From: JABHIE01 sp964584805
GTDB lineage: Bacteria; Planctomycetota; UBA1135
Reading direction: 5' to 3'
Length of the DNA: 64,000 nt
NCBI GenBank assembly: GCA_964584805.1
Contig: CAZPAY010000005.1
Span: 62,001-126,000 of the forward strand
Shown one piece after another: positions 1 to 7,909 of the stretch. Below the pieces are notes generated by a model, which saw only the letters and a list, made by a program, of their open reading frames with translations, was not told the origin of the DNA and ran no database searches. The stretch's first letter is position 1. The number at the start of each line of letters is the position of its first letter. The position numbers were made by a program, and so were the translations under genes.

Positions 1-128
1 CCGAATGCATGGTTACGCGATGCCGCATTGCCAAATTGCTCACCAAAATAGGGGAGCATGGCCTCAAGCACGCGCGGGTCAACCGGCGTCGTGGCTTGGT
101 AGTCGAGATAAATGCGTGGGTGGGTCAT
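1..128 (-). CDS. iscS: Cysteine desulfurase IscS/NifS, N-terminal fragment
   Basis: The first 42 codons are visible and the rest lies beyond the window edge. The start is ATG at 126-128. The translation carries the class-V aminotransferase opening YLDYQATTPVDPRV followed by GNAASRNHAFG, which is typical of IscS/NifS. These PLP enzymes take sulfur from cysteine for iron-sulfur cluster assembly in the cytoplasm. The gene starts 16 nt after the stop of the IscR-like regulator on the same strand, so the two form an iscR-iscS operon. Confidence 0.9.
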   Translation of the reverse strand, partial: MTHPRIYLDYQATTPVDPRVLEAMLPYFGEQFGNAASRNHAF

Positions 129-144
129 GTCGTGGTGGAGCGCG

Positions 145-594
145 TTAAACCTGTAGCGAGTCAACAGCTGTGGCGGCGCTCATCATGTGATCGGGGTGGC
201 CGGGCGTGAGGTGAGCAAGCGTGAAGCCATCCAGCACACCCTTAACCTGGGCAGCCACCTCAGAAATCGCACCGTGAATCGTGCACGAACTTTCGCGCGT
301 ACAAGTCAGGCCAGGAGCGCAATTGGTAAATTGCACTTCGCCTTCAAGAATCTCAACGATGTCAGAAATCGTGAAATGCGTCGGGTCTTTGGCAAATTGA
401 TAGCCGCCGCTCGGGCCACGCTGAGATTCGATGAGCTCAGCACGAGCCAAATCTTTGAGCACTTCCGCTAACAGGCGGGCAGGGACGGCCATGTCTTCCG
501 CCATTTCGCGCACGCTACAGAACTCATCTGCCCGGCTACCGAGGTAGGCGAGAGCCATGAGACCGTATTCTGAGCGTTTGGTGAGGCGAAGCAT
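145..594 (-). CDS. iscR: Rrf2-family iron-sulfur regulator, IscR-like
   Basis: This 149-residue protein has an N-terminal winged helix (LTKRSEYGLMALAYL) and the Rrf2 signature SQRGPSGGYQ near residues 57-66. Cluster ligands are present as C92-x5-C98-x5-C104 with H107, the same spacing and numbering as E. coli IscR, so it should bind a [2Fe-2S] cluster and sense iron-sulfur status. It precedes iscS, which fits autoregulation of a cluster-assembly operon. Upstream lies a pair of inverted AGCACC/GGTGCT elements (607-660), a plausible operator. Both an AAGGGGA Shine-Dalgarno-like stretch and a TAAATT hexamer 7 nt before the ATG are present. Confidence 0.92.
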   Translation of the reverse strand: MLRLTKRSEYGLMALAYLGSRADEFCSVREMAEDMAVPARLLAEVLKDLARAELIESQRGPSGGYQFAKDPTHFTISDIVEILEGEVQFTNCAPGLTCTRESSCTIHGAISEVAAQVKGVLDGFTLAHLTPGHPDHMMSAATAVDSLQV

Positions 595-660
595 TCCCCT
601 TAATTTAGCACCTAGTTGGTGCTTTTAAAGGTTTAATTGCACAGAAATGGTGCTAATTAG
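595..660. promoter_or_regulatory. Putative IscR operator/promoter region
   Basis: AGCACC (607-612) is followed after 5 nt by its inverted copy GGTGCT (618-623). A second GGTGCT with flanking AATTAG (649-660) mirrors the TAATTTAGCACC at 601-612. The elements sit directly upstream of the iscR start codon, as expected for an autoregulatory Rrf2 site. The minus strand also carries TAAATT (602-607) 7 nt before the ATG. Binding by this IscR is inferred from position and symmetry only. Confidence 0.45.
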
Positions 661-693
661 AGAGAAACCCCTAAAAATGCGGGTTTTTGCGAC

Positions 694-1116
694 TTAATCG
701 CAAAAGCTGCTCGTTTTTTCGGCTAAATCTGCCAATTTCATCGGAATTCGACAGGGGCGGTGAGTCTCGCGATCGATACACCCTAAATCCACATCCCCAG
801 TGGCGCAGAGCTCGCCCGTTTCGCCATTTTCAATCTGGAAAGCCCAGCAAACGCGTGCACCGCTCATTTTTGTCATCCGCGTGCGGACGACAGCCTCATC
901 GTCATAGCGCAACGAAGCGTGATACTTGCAACTCGCCGATGTCACAGGCAAAACCACGCCGTCGATATCTTCAAGATCGCGATAGCGCACACCCTCGTCG
1001 CGCATCCATTCGACGCGACCCATTTCAAACAAAGCCAAGTAGCGCCCGTAGTACAAAACGCCCATTGAATCGATGTCGCGGAACAGAATCCGATACGAAG
1101 AAGTGTGCTCAACCAT
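694..1116 (-). CDS. YbgC/4HBT-type acyl-CoA thioesterase
   Basis: This 140-residue hotdog-fold protein has the YbgC-type active-site segment DIDSMGVLYYGRYLALFE, with the catalytic aspartate at D16. Relatives hydrolyse short- to medium-chain acyl-CoA thioesters in the cytoplasm; the substrate here cannot be told from sequence. The ATG at 1116 is preceded on the same strand by TAAACT and a 6-nt spacer, suggesting a leaderless transcript. It is divergent from the membrane protein at 1184. Confidence 0.85.
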   Translation of the reverse strand: MVEHTSSYRILFRDIDSMGVLYYGRYLALFEMGRVEWMRDEGVRYRDLEDIDGVVLPVTSASCKYHASLRYDDEAVVRTRMTKMSGARVCWAFQIENGETGELCATGDVDLGCIDRETHRPCRIPMKLADLAEKTSSFCD

Positions 1117-1128
1117 GGCGCAAGTTTA
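1117..1128 (-). promoter_or_regulatory. Leaderless-type -10 element for thioesterase
   Basis: TAAACT lies exactly 6 nt upstream of the ATG at 1116, the arrangement seen repeatedly in this window. No clear -35 is visible. Confidence 0.45.
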
Positions 1129-1170
1129 GCGGCCATCCGCCTGCAGATGAAGTTTGCCCGTCGCCGCCCT

Positions 1171-1183
1171 TATCATGCGCACC
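1171..1183 (+). promoter_or_regulatory. Leaderless-type -10 element
   Basis: TATCAT (1171-1176) is followed by 7 nt and the ATG at 1184. This supports that ATG over the longer TTG or ATG starts upstream. Confidence 0.4.
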
Positions 1184-2023
1184 ATGACGAAAGCAGAAAG
1201 CCCGTCAGCCACCTTGGCTCCAAATGAATCGACCCGGTCGTCCGTGCTTGCGGCGGTGGGGCTTTCCGTGTTGTTGCCTGGGCTGGGGCATCTTGTGATT
1301 GCCAAGCGGCAGGTTGATGCGATCTTTTGGTTTGCCGTTTGCCAAGCACTTTTGTTTGGTGGCTTTTTCTTGGCGGGGGGCACGCAAGCCGATTACGCCT
1401 TGGCTTTGCCTTTTGGCATTAAGGTGGTCTTGCCCGAAGTGGTTAACTTTTTGGGCACGCAGTTTGCTTCGACTTTAATCCCAAGCATCGAGCATTTAGG
1501 GCGCTCTCCCGAAATGATTGCCGGCCGCAACCTTGGGCATTTGCTCAGCGGCGCATCGGGCGTGCTCGCAGCTTTTGCAGCAGCTCACGCCGCAAGTTGC
1601 GTTTTGGAAAATGAAGAACCGCTTCCAGAAGGCGTAAAACCAGTGATTCTACCCCGCACGGCGGCTTTGCTGACTTTGCTTTGCCCAGGCTTGGGTCACG
1701 CGAAAATCGGTCGCATGTTTAAAGCGCGCCTTTTCTTCATCAGCATCATGGGCCTTTTCTTCTTAGGCATGATGCTCGGCGACTGGGCTGATTTTGATCG
1801 ACAGCGCCATGCCTATTATTGGGCCGGTCAGATGTTTATTGGTGTGCCGGGTTGGCTGACCTCATGGGCTTGTAGCAACGCACAAATGACAGGCGTGCCA
1901 CCCTTTATTGATGCCGGTTTACTCTTCACAACGGCGGCTGGTTTTTTTAACGCCATCGCCGCACTCGATGCTTATCATCGATGTGAGCAAGATTATTTGG
2001 CTTTGCGTGAGGGAAAATCATGA
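1184..2023 (+). CDS. Multi-pass membrane protein with two PGLGH motifs
   Basis: No certain family assignment. The 279-residue protein is strongly hydrophobic and contains two internally similar segments, each a hydrophobic stretch ending in PGLGH followed by basic residues (LLPGLGHLVIAKR near residue 27 and LLCPGLGHAKIGR near residue 168), with further transmembrane helices between and after. The duplicated PGLGH motif resembles short two-helix TM2-like modules. The start at 1184 is chosen because it has a -10-like TATCAT 7 nt upstream; a TTG at 1154 is the alternative. It is translationally coupled by a 4-nt overlap to the small gene at 2020. Confidence 0.7.
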   Translation: MTKAESPSATLAPNESTRSSVLAAVGLSVLLPGLGHLVIAKRQVDAIFWFAVCQALLFGGFFLAGGTQADYALALPFGIKVVLPEVVNFLGTQFASTLIPSIEHLGRSPEMIAGRNLGHLLSGASGVLAAFAAAHAASCVLENEEPLPEGVKPVILPRTAALLTLLCPGLGHAKIGRMFKARLFFISIMGLFFLGMMLGDWADFDRQRHAYYWAGQMFIGVPGWLTSWACSNAQMTGVPPFIDAGLLFTTAAGFFNAIAALDAYHRCEQDYLALREGKS

Positions 2024-2217
2024 GCCAACTCCTAGGCCAAATAGTATTGCTTGTTGTTTTCAGCCTTGCGCTGAGTGCCGTCGTTTCGGCTTATCGTGAC
2101 GACGAGAAAGCGGCCATCCTGAGAGGGATGCTACGCCGCTCTTTGATGTTTGTCGGCACGATTCTGGGCTTTGCCGTGGTGGGCTGGGCAATCGGCAACA
2201 CCCTTTTGCGGCCTTAG
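2020..2217 (+). CDS. Small two-helix membrane protein
   Basis: This 65-residue protein starts at an ATGA overlap with the preceding membrane protein. It has two hydrophobic helices (about residues 4-24 and 43-62) separated by the charged loop YRDDEKAAILRGMLRRS. No family is recognised. Tight coupling suggests it works with the upstream PGLGH protein. Its stop overlaps the stop of the convergent DUF1294 gene by 4 nt. Confidence 0.7.
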   Translation: MSQLLGQIVLLVVFSLALSAVVSAYRDDEKAAILRGMLRRSLMFVGTILGFAVVGWAIGNTLLRP

Positions 2218-2498
2218 TTGAGCAAGTCGCGCATGGCATAGGCTAGTGCGCAGATACCCGCAAAGTTGGTTACCCAAAACGATGGCTTGCGGATTTTGTG
2301 CCGAAAAAAACCCATCGCGATAAGTGCGCCGACGCCACCGCCCAGTGCCGCCCACATGAGCAAAATGCGTTCAGGTACGCGCTCGCGGTTGTTGCGCGCT
2401 TTCCATTTGTCGATGCCATAGAGCATCATCGTAATGAAGTTGGCCAAGCTAAGCCAGATAAGCCACGCGTCTGAGAGGGATAGGGGGATGTCAGGCAT
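2214..2498 (-). CDS. DUF1294 family small membrane protein
   Basis: At 94 residues it is a typical DUF1294 protein: ANFITMMLYGIDKWKAR, then RVPERILLMWAALGGGVGA, then FFRHKIRKPSFW. These correspond to the conserved Y-x-D-K-x-A, R-x-P-E-x-x-L, GG-x-x-GA and HK-x-x-K blocks. Function is unknown for the family. Three hydrophobic segments place it in the membrane. Confidence 0.88.
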   Translation of the reverse strand: MPDIPLSLSDAWLIWLSLANFITMMLYGIDKWKARNNRERVPERILLMWAALGGGVGALIAMGFFRHKIRKPSFWVTNFAGICALAYAMRDLLN

Positions 2499-2526
2499 TT
2501 TGCTTCAACCGTTAGGGATGCGGGCC

Positions 2527-4323
2527 TTAGTAGCCCAATTGCTCAAGGAATTGGGCGCCGTCTTCACCTAGGTCAGCGGGGGGGCCGGAAGCACCCACAT
2601 TGAGGAAGGGCAGGTCGATGGATTTACCATCAGCACCCCAGATGCGGCCACCGCGTCGCGCACGGTAGAGCGTGCCCGTGCAGGGCAATTCGCTCGGCAA
2701 ACTCCCTGGCTGAAACAAATTCATCGACCAGTTCGAAACCGTTGCGCTTGTGGCGAAAGCATCAACGGGTGGGGCAACCTCGGCCAAATTCAAAATCGTT
2801 GGTCCAAGCGCCCAAACGGGCACGGCGGAGTGACTGTCTAGCGGGGCAAAAGTCTCTTTACGCGATTGGGTCGCACTTGCCATTCCTTGAGGCGCAGAGT
2901 GGTTGTCGGCACCAAGCCAAAGCAAGCCCATCGGCACACGCACAACGCAATCGGCAAATGTGTGACCGTGCTCAAACGAGCCCTCATCCCAGAGTTCTTC
3001 GCCGTGATCTGAATGGAAAGCCAGCAACACGGGTCGCGGCCCCTTTGAAATGTCAGTCAGCCAGCGGTCAAGCTTTTTATCGAGCACACGGCACTCCGCG
3101 TAATAAAGTGTGCGGACGGCCTCTTGCTCGCTCGGTTCAAGGGCAAAAAATTCAGCGCGCTCGTCGGGTGTGGAGTCGCGCGAAATGAACTCTTGAAAGT
3201 CGAGGCCAGCAAGGGGGTCGTCGGGTAAACCCTCAACCCCAATTGGCGCATAGGGGTGATGAGGCGCAATAAATTGTGCCATCAAAAAACGCGGGCGATC
3301 GGTCGTTTGCGCCCAGATTTCGCGACTCGCATCAATGGTCAAATGGATACGATCTCGAATACGCATGGAGCGATGGAAACCACGATGCAGGCCCGTCCAT
3401 TTTTCGAGAAATGGGTTTTGATAAACCAAACTGGTGAAGTAGCCCGCCCGTCGGAATGCCTCACTCAACAAAGGCACATCACCGCGAATAGCGCGATACG
3501 CTTTTTCATTTACCCCACCGGCCTCTGCTGCGAAGGGCTCGCGACCTGCACCATGCTTGGTCGTGGGTAGAGCACTCAACAGCGATGCATAAGATGGGAG
3601 CGTCCAGTTGGCGGGAGAAATGGCTTGTCGCCAAAGCGCGCCTTGTGCAAAGCGAGCACTCAATAAAGGCATATGCTCTAAAGCATCGCTGCGCAAAGTG
3701 TCGACGGATAGGAGCAACACATCGGGTAGAAGCTCACCGACTGTTTGGCCCGCTTCGGCCACCAAAGGCAACGACCAACCAATTTTTTGCTGCGGGTCAA
3801 TGGGGCGAGCATCGAGCCGTCGTGTGATGCAAATCAATCTGCCTGCAGATTTTGGCAGTGGAGCGTTGAGCGTTGCCCAGCCGGTGCCACCTTTCGTGCG
3901 CGTTGAAGCAATCGATTGTGGTCGCCCGCCAGTTTCTTGCCAAAAAACTTCACAGTGCGCATCACCACCACGGCCCAGCTTGGGCATGACCGCTGTCTGA
4001 AGAAAACGCGCAGTTATCGAAGGTGCAAACTCAAATTCAAATTGCGATGGCACGGAAACTTGCCAACCCTCGCGCATGTCAAAAATGCGGTCAGGTACAT
4101 CGTCTTCGCCAAGGTCTTCGCGCCCCAGGTAGGCACTCAGCCAAGTCGTGGAAGCCTCGCTCACCGAGCCCATGAGCACAGAGGCCCTGAGATCGAATCG
4201 CCCATCAGAATTTGCAAGAGGCAGCGCACCTTCAGCACCACTACCGCAACCACCCATAAGGATGGCGAAGAGTGCTGCAAAAAATGCGGTCGAGCTTGCG
4301 AGCAAGAATGAATGTCTTTTCAT
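2527..4323 (-). CDS. Sulfatase-like lipoprotein with Thr in the nucleophile position
   Basis: This 598-residue alkaline-phosphatase-superfamily enzyme has a lipoprotein signal (lipobox LMGGC, Cys26). Metal-site motifs are visible: LLSVDTLRSD and HSDHGEELWDEG. At the position of the sulfatase C/S-x-P-x-R motif it reads T241-LPSYASLL, so the formylglycine Cys/Ser is Thr and the Arg is replaced. It may therefore be a phosphoryl or phosphonate-ester hydrolase or transferase rather than a classic sulfatase. It ends in LEQLGY, as many such proteins do. It follows dprA with a 1-nt stop/start overlap. The substrate is unknown. Confidence 0.8.
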   Translation of the reverse strand: MKRHSFLLASSTAFFAALFAILMGGCGSGAEGALPLANSDGRFDLRASVLMGSVSEASTTWLSAYLGREDLGEDDVPDRIFDMREGWQVSVPSQFEFEFAPSITARFLQTAVMPKLGRGGDAHCEVFWQETGGRPQSIASTRTKGGTGWATLNAPLPKSAGRLICITRRLDARPIDPQQKIGWSLPLVAEAGQTVGELLPDVLLLSVDTLRSDALEHMPLLSARFAQGALWRQAISPANWTLPSYASLLSALPTTKHGAGREPFAAEAGGVNEKAYRAIRGDVPLLSEAFRRAGYFTSLVYQNPFLEKWTGLHRGFHRSMRIRDRIHLTIDASREIWAQTTDRPRFLMAQFIAPHHPYAPIGVEGLPDDPLAGLDFQEFISRDSTPDERAEFFALEPSEQEAVRTLYYAECRVLDKKLDRWLTDISKGPRPVLLAFHSDHGEELWDEGSFEHGHTFADCVVRVPMGLLWLGADNHSAPQGMASATQSRKETFAPLDSHSAVPVWALGPTILNLAEVAPPVDAFATSATVSNWSMNLFQPGSLPSELPCTGTLYRARRGGRIWGADGKSIDLPFLNVGASGPPADLGEDGAQFLEQLGY

Positions 4324-5411
4324 TAATCATCTGGGCGGATGCGTGCGCCCGGGCCTGACCGATGATAAAGCCCCCCAGGCAATCGCAGCACATAGCCGGC
4401 AAGCTCAAGCTCAACGAGTCGCATTTGTAGTAACTCGGGTTCTTGCCCCAATTCCAATGCCATCGCTTCAAGAGTGAGGTCGCGCTCAGCAATCACGGCC
4501 AATTCAGGTGGTTCACTTGTCTCTTCGCGTAGCCCCATTGCGTCAAGAATGTCGAGCGGACTCGTGACTAAATGCGCCCCATCTTGCAGCATTCTGTGGA
4601 CGCCTTCCGAAACGCTTGAATCTATATTGCCGGGTAGTCCAAACAAATCACGACCAAGGCTTAAGGCCCAGCCCGCCGTATTCAAACTGCCTGAACGCTT
4701 GGTCGCTTGCACCACGAGCGTGCCATGAGAAAGAGCGGCGATGAGCCGATTGCGCCTCAGGAAATTTTGCCTGAGGGGTTTCATCCCCATGGGGAATTCG
4801 GTCAGGATTAATCCGCCTTGACCGACAATCGCGTCAAGAAGTGGCGTGACTCCAGGCGGGTAATGCTCGTCCAAGCCTGATGCCATCACGGAAATCACGG
4901 CACCTCCGGCTGAGAGCGCACCCTGCATGGCACACTGGTCAATGCCACGCGCGGCACCAGAAATCACGATGCCGCCGCCAGCCGCTATGCCCGAACCAAA
5001 CCGTCGCGCTTGCTCACGACCGTATGGCGTGCATGAGCGAGAGCCCACAATGGCCAATCTCATAACAGGAGCCTGCAGCAGCTCAACTTGCCCGCGTGCG
5101 ATTAAAAATGGTGGAGGGAAATCAAGCCCCTCAAGCCAAGTCGTTGGCCAGGCTTTGTGCCCAGGGTAGATGAATACACCGCCGGCAGCTTGAATTCGAG
5201 ATAGAAGCGCCGCGCCCACGCTTGATGGGTCGCTGGCCCAGCCCGACATCTCACGCACGGCATTTGCATATTCAGTTGCCGCCAAACTCTCCCATGCAGC
5301 GACCGCCGAACCGCGATTGTGCACCAACCTTCGAATGCCCGTTACCCCGAGCCCAGGGACGGCTTGCAAAGCTAATTGCGCAACCGCCTCATTAAAAAAG
5401 GAATCCCTCAT
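4323..5411 (-). CDS. dprA: DNA processing protein DprA
   Basis: This 362-residue DprA/Smf protein loads RecA onto incoming single-stranded DNA in natural transformation. Visible are an N-terminal helix-hairpin-helix-like segment (VPGLGVTGIRRLV), the Rossmann core with IVGSR (121-125), SGAARGID (about 151-158), FPMG and FLRRNRLIAALSH, GSLNTAGWAL, and a C-terminal winged helix. The start codon and first codons lie inside a perfect 15-bp hairpin plus T-run that probably terminates the upstream lipoprotein, which is odd for efficient initiation. The sulfatase-like gene follows with a 1-nt overlap. Confidence 0.93.
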   Translation of the reverse strand: MRDSFFNEAVAQLALQAVPGLGVTGIRRLVHNRGSAVAAWESLAATEYANAVREMSGWASDPSSVGAALLSRIQAAGGVFIYPGHKAWPTTWLEGLDFPPPFLIARGQVELLQAPVMRLAIVGSRSCTPYGREQARRFGSGIAAGGGIVISGAARGIDQCAMQGALSAGGAVISVMASGLDEHYPPGVTPLLDAIVGQGGLILTEFPMGMKPLRQNFLRRNRLIAALSHGTLVVQATKRSGSLNTAGWALSLGRDLFGLPGNIDSSVSEGVHRMLQDGAHLVTSPLDILDAMGLREETSEPPELAVIAERDLTLEAMALELGQEPELLQMRLVELELAGYVLRLPGGLYHRSGPGARIRPDD

Positions 5412-5440
5412 GCCATGAAGACGGGTTCATGGCATGAGGG
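5394..5440 (-). terminator. Perfect 15-bp hairpin covering the dprA start
   Basis: 5405-5419 and 5426-5440 are perfect inverted repeats (CCCTCATGCCATGAA and its complement) with a 6-nt loop. On the minus strand the hairpin follows the stop of the duplicated-domain lipoprotein and is followed by six U residues (5394-5399), so it fits an intrinsic terminator. The dprA ATG (5409-5411) is in the outer part of the stem, and the U-run encodes part of dprA codons 5-6. Confidence 0.75.
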
Positions 5441-5458
5441 TGACAGGGTAAACTGAAA

Positions 5459-6538
5459 TTATTTTTCAGTTGCCGTTTGGAGCATCGCCCAAAAAGCATC
5501 AAGTTGGCTATCCAGTACATCTGACGGCGCAACCCATTTCACGAAGACAGGGCCCGCGGATGTCATCACTGCGCCCACGGCCATCGTCCAACCTTCGGCC
5601 GCCTCGCCAGAAACTTTTTCGTTGCGGCCGCGGAGCATCATGGTGTGAACAGGCAATGAGCCACCTTTGAGCTCGCTCTTTTCGATGGAGCCATCAACCT
5701 GGAAGGAACTGAGGAAATAATTGAAAGTCATGTCGACTTTCTCTTTTTCGGGCCCGGTGTAGCTGATGGTTACAAGCCCGCCACTCGGTGTTTCCAATTT
5801 GCCGAGGTAATAGGCCGGGTTGTAATCGATGGGCTGCCAATCACCGAAGGGTTTGATGTTGAGCCCTGGAACTTTCGATGGGGACGGCTTGCTTTGAGGC
5901 GCTTGCACTTTTTCGGCTCCGGAAGTGGCCTTTTCAACTTGTGCGCCCGATGCAGCCGTTGCGTGGCGCATGGCGTCCCAGAAGGTGGGGAGCTGAGGGT
6001 CAATCGTTGCTGTTGGGCCAACCCATTTCACGAAAATTGGACCGTGCTCGGTTACGACGGCGGCGACTGCAATGGTCGCGGCGGCTTCTTGGCCAAAAGT
6101 GCCGTGGGCCAGCATCGTGTGTACAGGAAGCAAACTTTCACCCAATTCGCCCGTGAGGACTTCGCCTTCGGCTTGAAAGGAGCCAAGGTAATAATCAAAA
6201 GTCATCTTGATTTTTGAGAGCTCGGGGCCGGTGTAGGCCATGTTGACTGACCCGCCGTTGGGAGTTTCCCATTTGCCTAGGTAATAACTTGAGTTGAAAT
6301 CAAGGGTCTTCCAGCCGGGGAGCAACTCGAAAGCGAGGCCGGGCTGTGCGCTTTTTGCATAGTCCGTTGAACCTTCAGCGGAAGCTTCAACGGGTGCCGC
6401 GTGGTCATGCCCCTCATGGGAGACGGGACCACCATTGGCCATGTTTGGGTTTGGTGCTTTGACGCAGGCCGTCGACAGCAAAAGGACGAGGCTTAGCGAA
6501 AAAGCCATCGCAGAGATTGGGGAGGCGGAGTGACGCAT
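5459..6538 (-). CDS. Lipoprotein with two tandem copies of an unknown domain
   Basis: This 359-residue secreted lipoprotein (signal ending LLLSTACVK) is followed by a His/Ala-rich linker and two homologous domains of about 130 residues. Matching blocks are YYLGKWETPNGG / YYLGKLETPSGG, MAYTGPE / ISYTGPE, MTFDYYLGSFQ / MTFNYFLSSFQ, LPVHTML / LPVHTMM and FVKWVGP / FVKWVAP. The pair arose by internal duplication. No named family is recognised. It is probably anchored to the outer membrane or periplasmic face. Its mRNA probably ends in the hairpin at 5405-5440. It is divergent from the gene at 6563 with overlapping -10 elements. Confidence 0.75.
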   Translation of the reverse strand: MRHSASPISAMAFSLSLVLLLSTACVKAPNPNMANGGPVSHEGHDHAAPVEASAEGSTDYAKSAQPGLAFELLPGWKTLDFNSSYYLGKWETPNGGSVNMAYTGPELSKIKMTFDYYLGSFQAEGEVLTGELGESLLPVHTMLAHGTFGQEAAATIAVAAVVTEHGPIFVKWVGPTATIDPQLPTFWDAMRHATAASGAQVEKATSGAEKVQAPQSKPSPSKVPGLNIKPFGDWQPIDYNPAYYLGKLETPSGGLVTISYTGPEKEKVDMTFNYFLSSFQVDGSIEKSELKGGSLPVHTMMLRGRNEKVSGEAAEGWTMAVGAVMTSAGPVFVKWVAPSDVLDSQLDAFWAMLQTATEK

Positions 6539-6562
6539 GGACGCGGATTGTACCCTGCTTTT
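6539..6562. promoter_or_regulatory. Compact bidirectional promoter
   Basis: Two start codons are 24 nt apart. On the plus strand TACCCT (6551-6556) lies 6 nt before the ATG at 6563. On the minus strand TACAAT (6547-6552) lies 8 nt before the ATG at 6538. The two hexamers share the TA step at 6551-6552. Confidence 0.5.
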
Positions 6563-7909
6563 ATGAAAACAAGCGCCTCACCCCGACGGTTCGCTCTCAC
6601 GACTTGCGTGCTACTTTTCTTGGCAATAAACCTTGGGGCATGCCGAAAGACATTCGTTACGGTTGAGACAAGGGTGATGCCAGGGGGTTCGGCCACGCGC
6701 TCGGTTTCCGTCGAGACAAAAGAGATGTCGGGCCAGACAACGCCTGAAGAACACCCCGAAGATTTGGTCCTTGCCGATTCGTCGTGGGGGGTGGAGAAGC
6801 AAGACAAGGGTGACTATCGGGCGGTGACCCAAATTGCCGACATCAATCAAGCAGGCCCGCCGATTGGTTTTCGCTCGGGCAAGCGCTCGACTCTCTGGAA
6901 AACGCGTTATCGCGAAGAAGAATGGGTGTTGTTTCGCCGCCATGTTTACCGTGAGGTCGTGCGTGACCCGATTGATGCGACTGGAGTTAAGGAGGCCATC
7001 GATGAAGTTGCGCAGGTCAGCGCTGAGGTGCTTTCGGTTGCCTTTCGCGAGTTGATTGGCGCGGGCTTTGAAGAGAGTGATTTATTCGTGCGATTAGAAA
7101 AAGACTTGCCCAAATTGTTTCGCGATGCGGGTTTTATTGTTTGGCAAGAGTTGTCGCAAAAAGAAGAAGATGGCCTCCACCCTCTCGACCGTATGGCGCG
7201 GCGAATTTTATCCTTATCTATTAAATATGGATTGCCACTCGACTCTAAATGGGCAATGAGATTAAATGAGAATTCTGAAGAGGCAGAAGAAAAAATAGAA
7301 AACGCCATCGTTCTTTGGGTGGAAGAAATGCTCCAACCTAAACAAGTCGAGGTGGGTCGTCAGGCGATCTACCCCGAGTTAAAGCCCCTGCTGTTTGGTG
7401 GGCCGCTTGAGCAAGCGATTGAAATTGCAGCGGCAAAAAAATTCGGTGGAGAAGAAGCGGTCGATGAATGGATGGAAGACATAAACAGCCGCGTATTCGG
7501 CGCATTTGGGCCCAATCGAGATGATGTGCGTTTCAGGTTGAGCGTAAAGTTGCCGGGCGCTTTGTTAAAGACAAATGGCTGGATTCATGAAGACGGCCGC
7601 ACCTTCCATGATTTTCTTGCAGGAGAGGCTTTCCCCGATGGCGCAGGTTTGCAGGCAGAGAGTATTGTTTGGAATTATGAGGCGCTTTCCGCATTGGGAT
7701 TGGGCTCGTTGATTCCAAACAATGAAGCCGCACTCGATTGGATTTCGCTGGCTGGAGGCACGGGGTCACCTTTGGTCGATAAGATGCCTCCTGCTCTGAA
7801 AGACGCTTTGTTCTTGTGCATTGAAAGCCGCTCATTGGAAAAACTCGAAGCATTGCCTTTGCTTAATTCGGAAGCCTTGTTGGATTGGCTTTCTAATCCC
7901 ACGCGTTGA
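6563..7909 (+). CDS. Lipoprotein of unknown function
   Basis: No family recognised. From the ATG at 6563 the protein is 448 residues with a basic N-terminus, a hydrophobic stretch and lipobox NLGAC, so it is an exported lipoprotein. The mature part is acidic and mostly alpha-helical by composition. It contains VLFRRHVYREVV and a long charged region with paired E/K residues but no cysteine clusters or catalytic motif I can name. The stop overlaps the TTG start of the MATE transporter, suggesting co-expression. I chose 6563 over an ATG 33 nt upstream because of the signal peptide and the -10 position. Confidence 0.7.
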   Translation: MKTSASPRRFALTTCVLLFLAINLGACRKTFVTVETRVMPGGSATRSVSVETKEMSGQTTPEEHPEDLVLADSSWGVEKQDKGDYRAVTQIADINQAGPPIGFRSGKRSTLWKTRYREEEWVLFRRHVYREVVRDPIDATGVKEAIDEVAQVSAEVLSVAFRELIGAGFEESDLFVRLEKDLPKLFRDAGFIVWQELSQKEEDGLHPLDRMARRILSLSIKYGLPLDSKWAMRLNENSEEAEEKIENAIVLWVEEMLQPKQVEVGRQAIYPELKPLLFGGPLEQAIEIAAAKKFGGEEAVDEWMEDINSRVFGAFGPNRDDVRFRLSVKLPGALLKTNGWIHEDGRTFHDFLAGEAFPDGAGLQAESIVWNYEALSALGLGSLIPNNEAALDWISLAGGTGSPLVDKMPPALKDALFLCIESRSLEKLEALPLLNSEALLDWLSNPTR

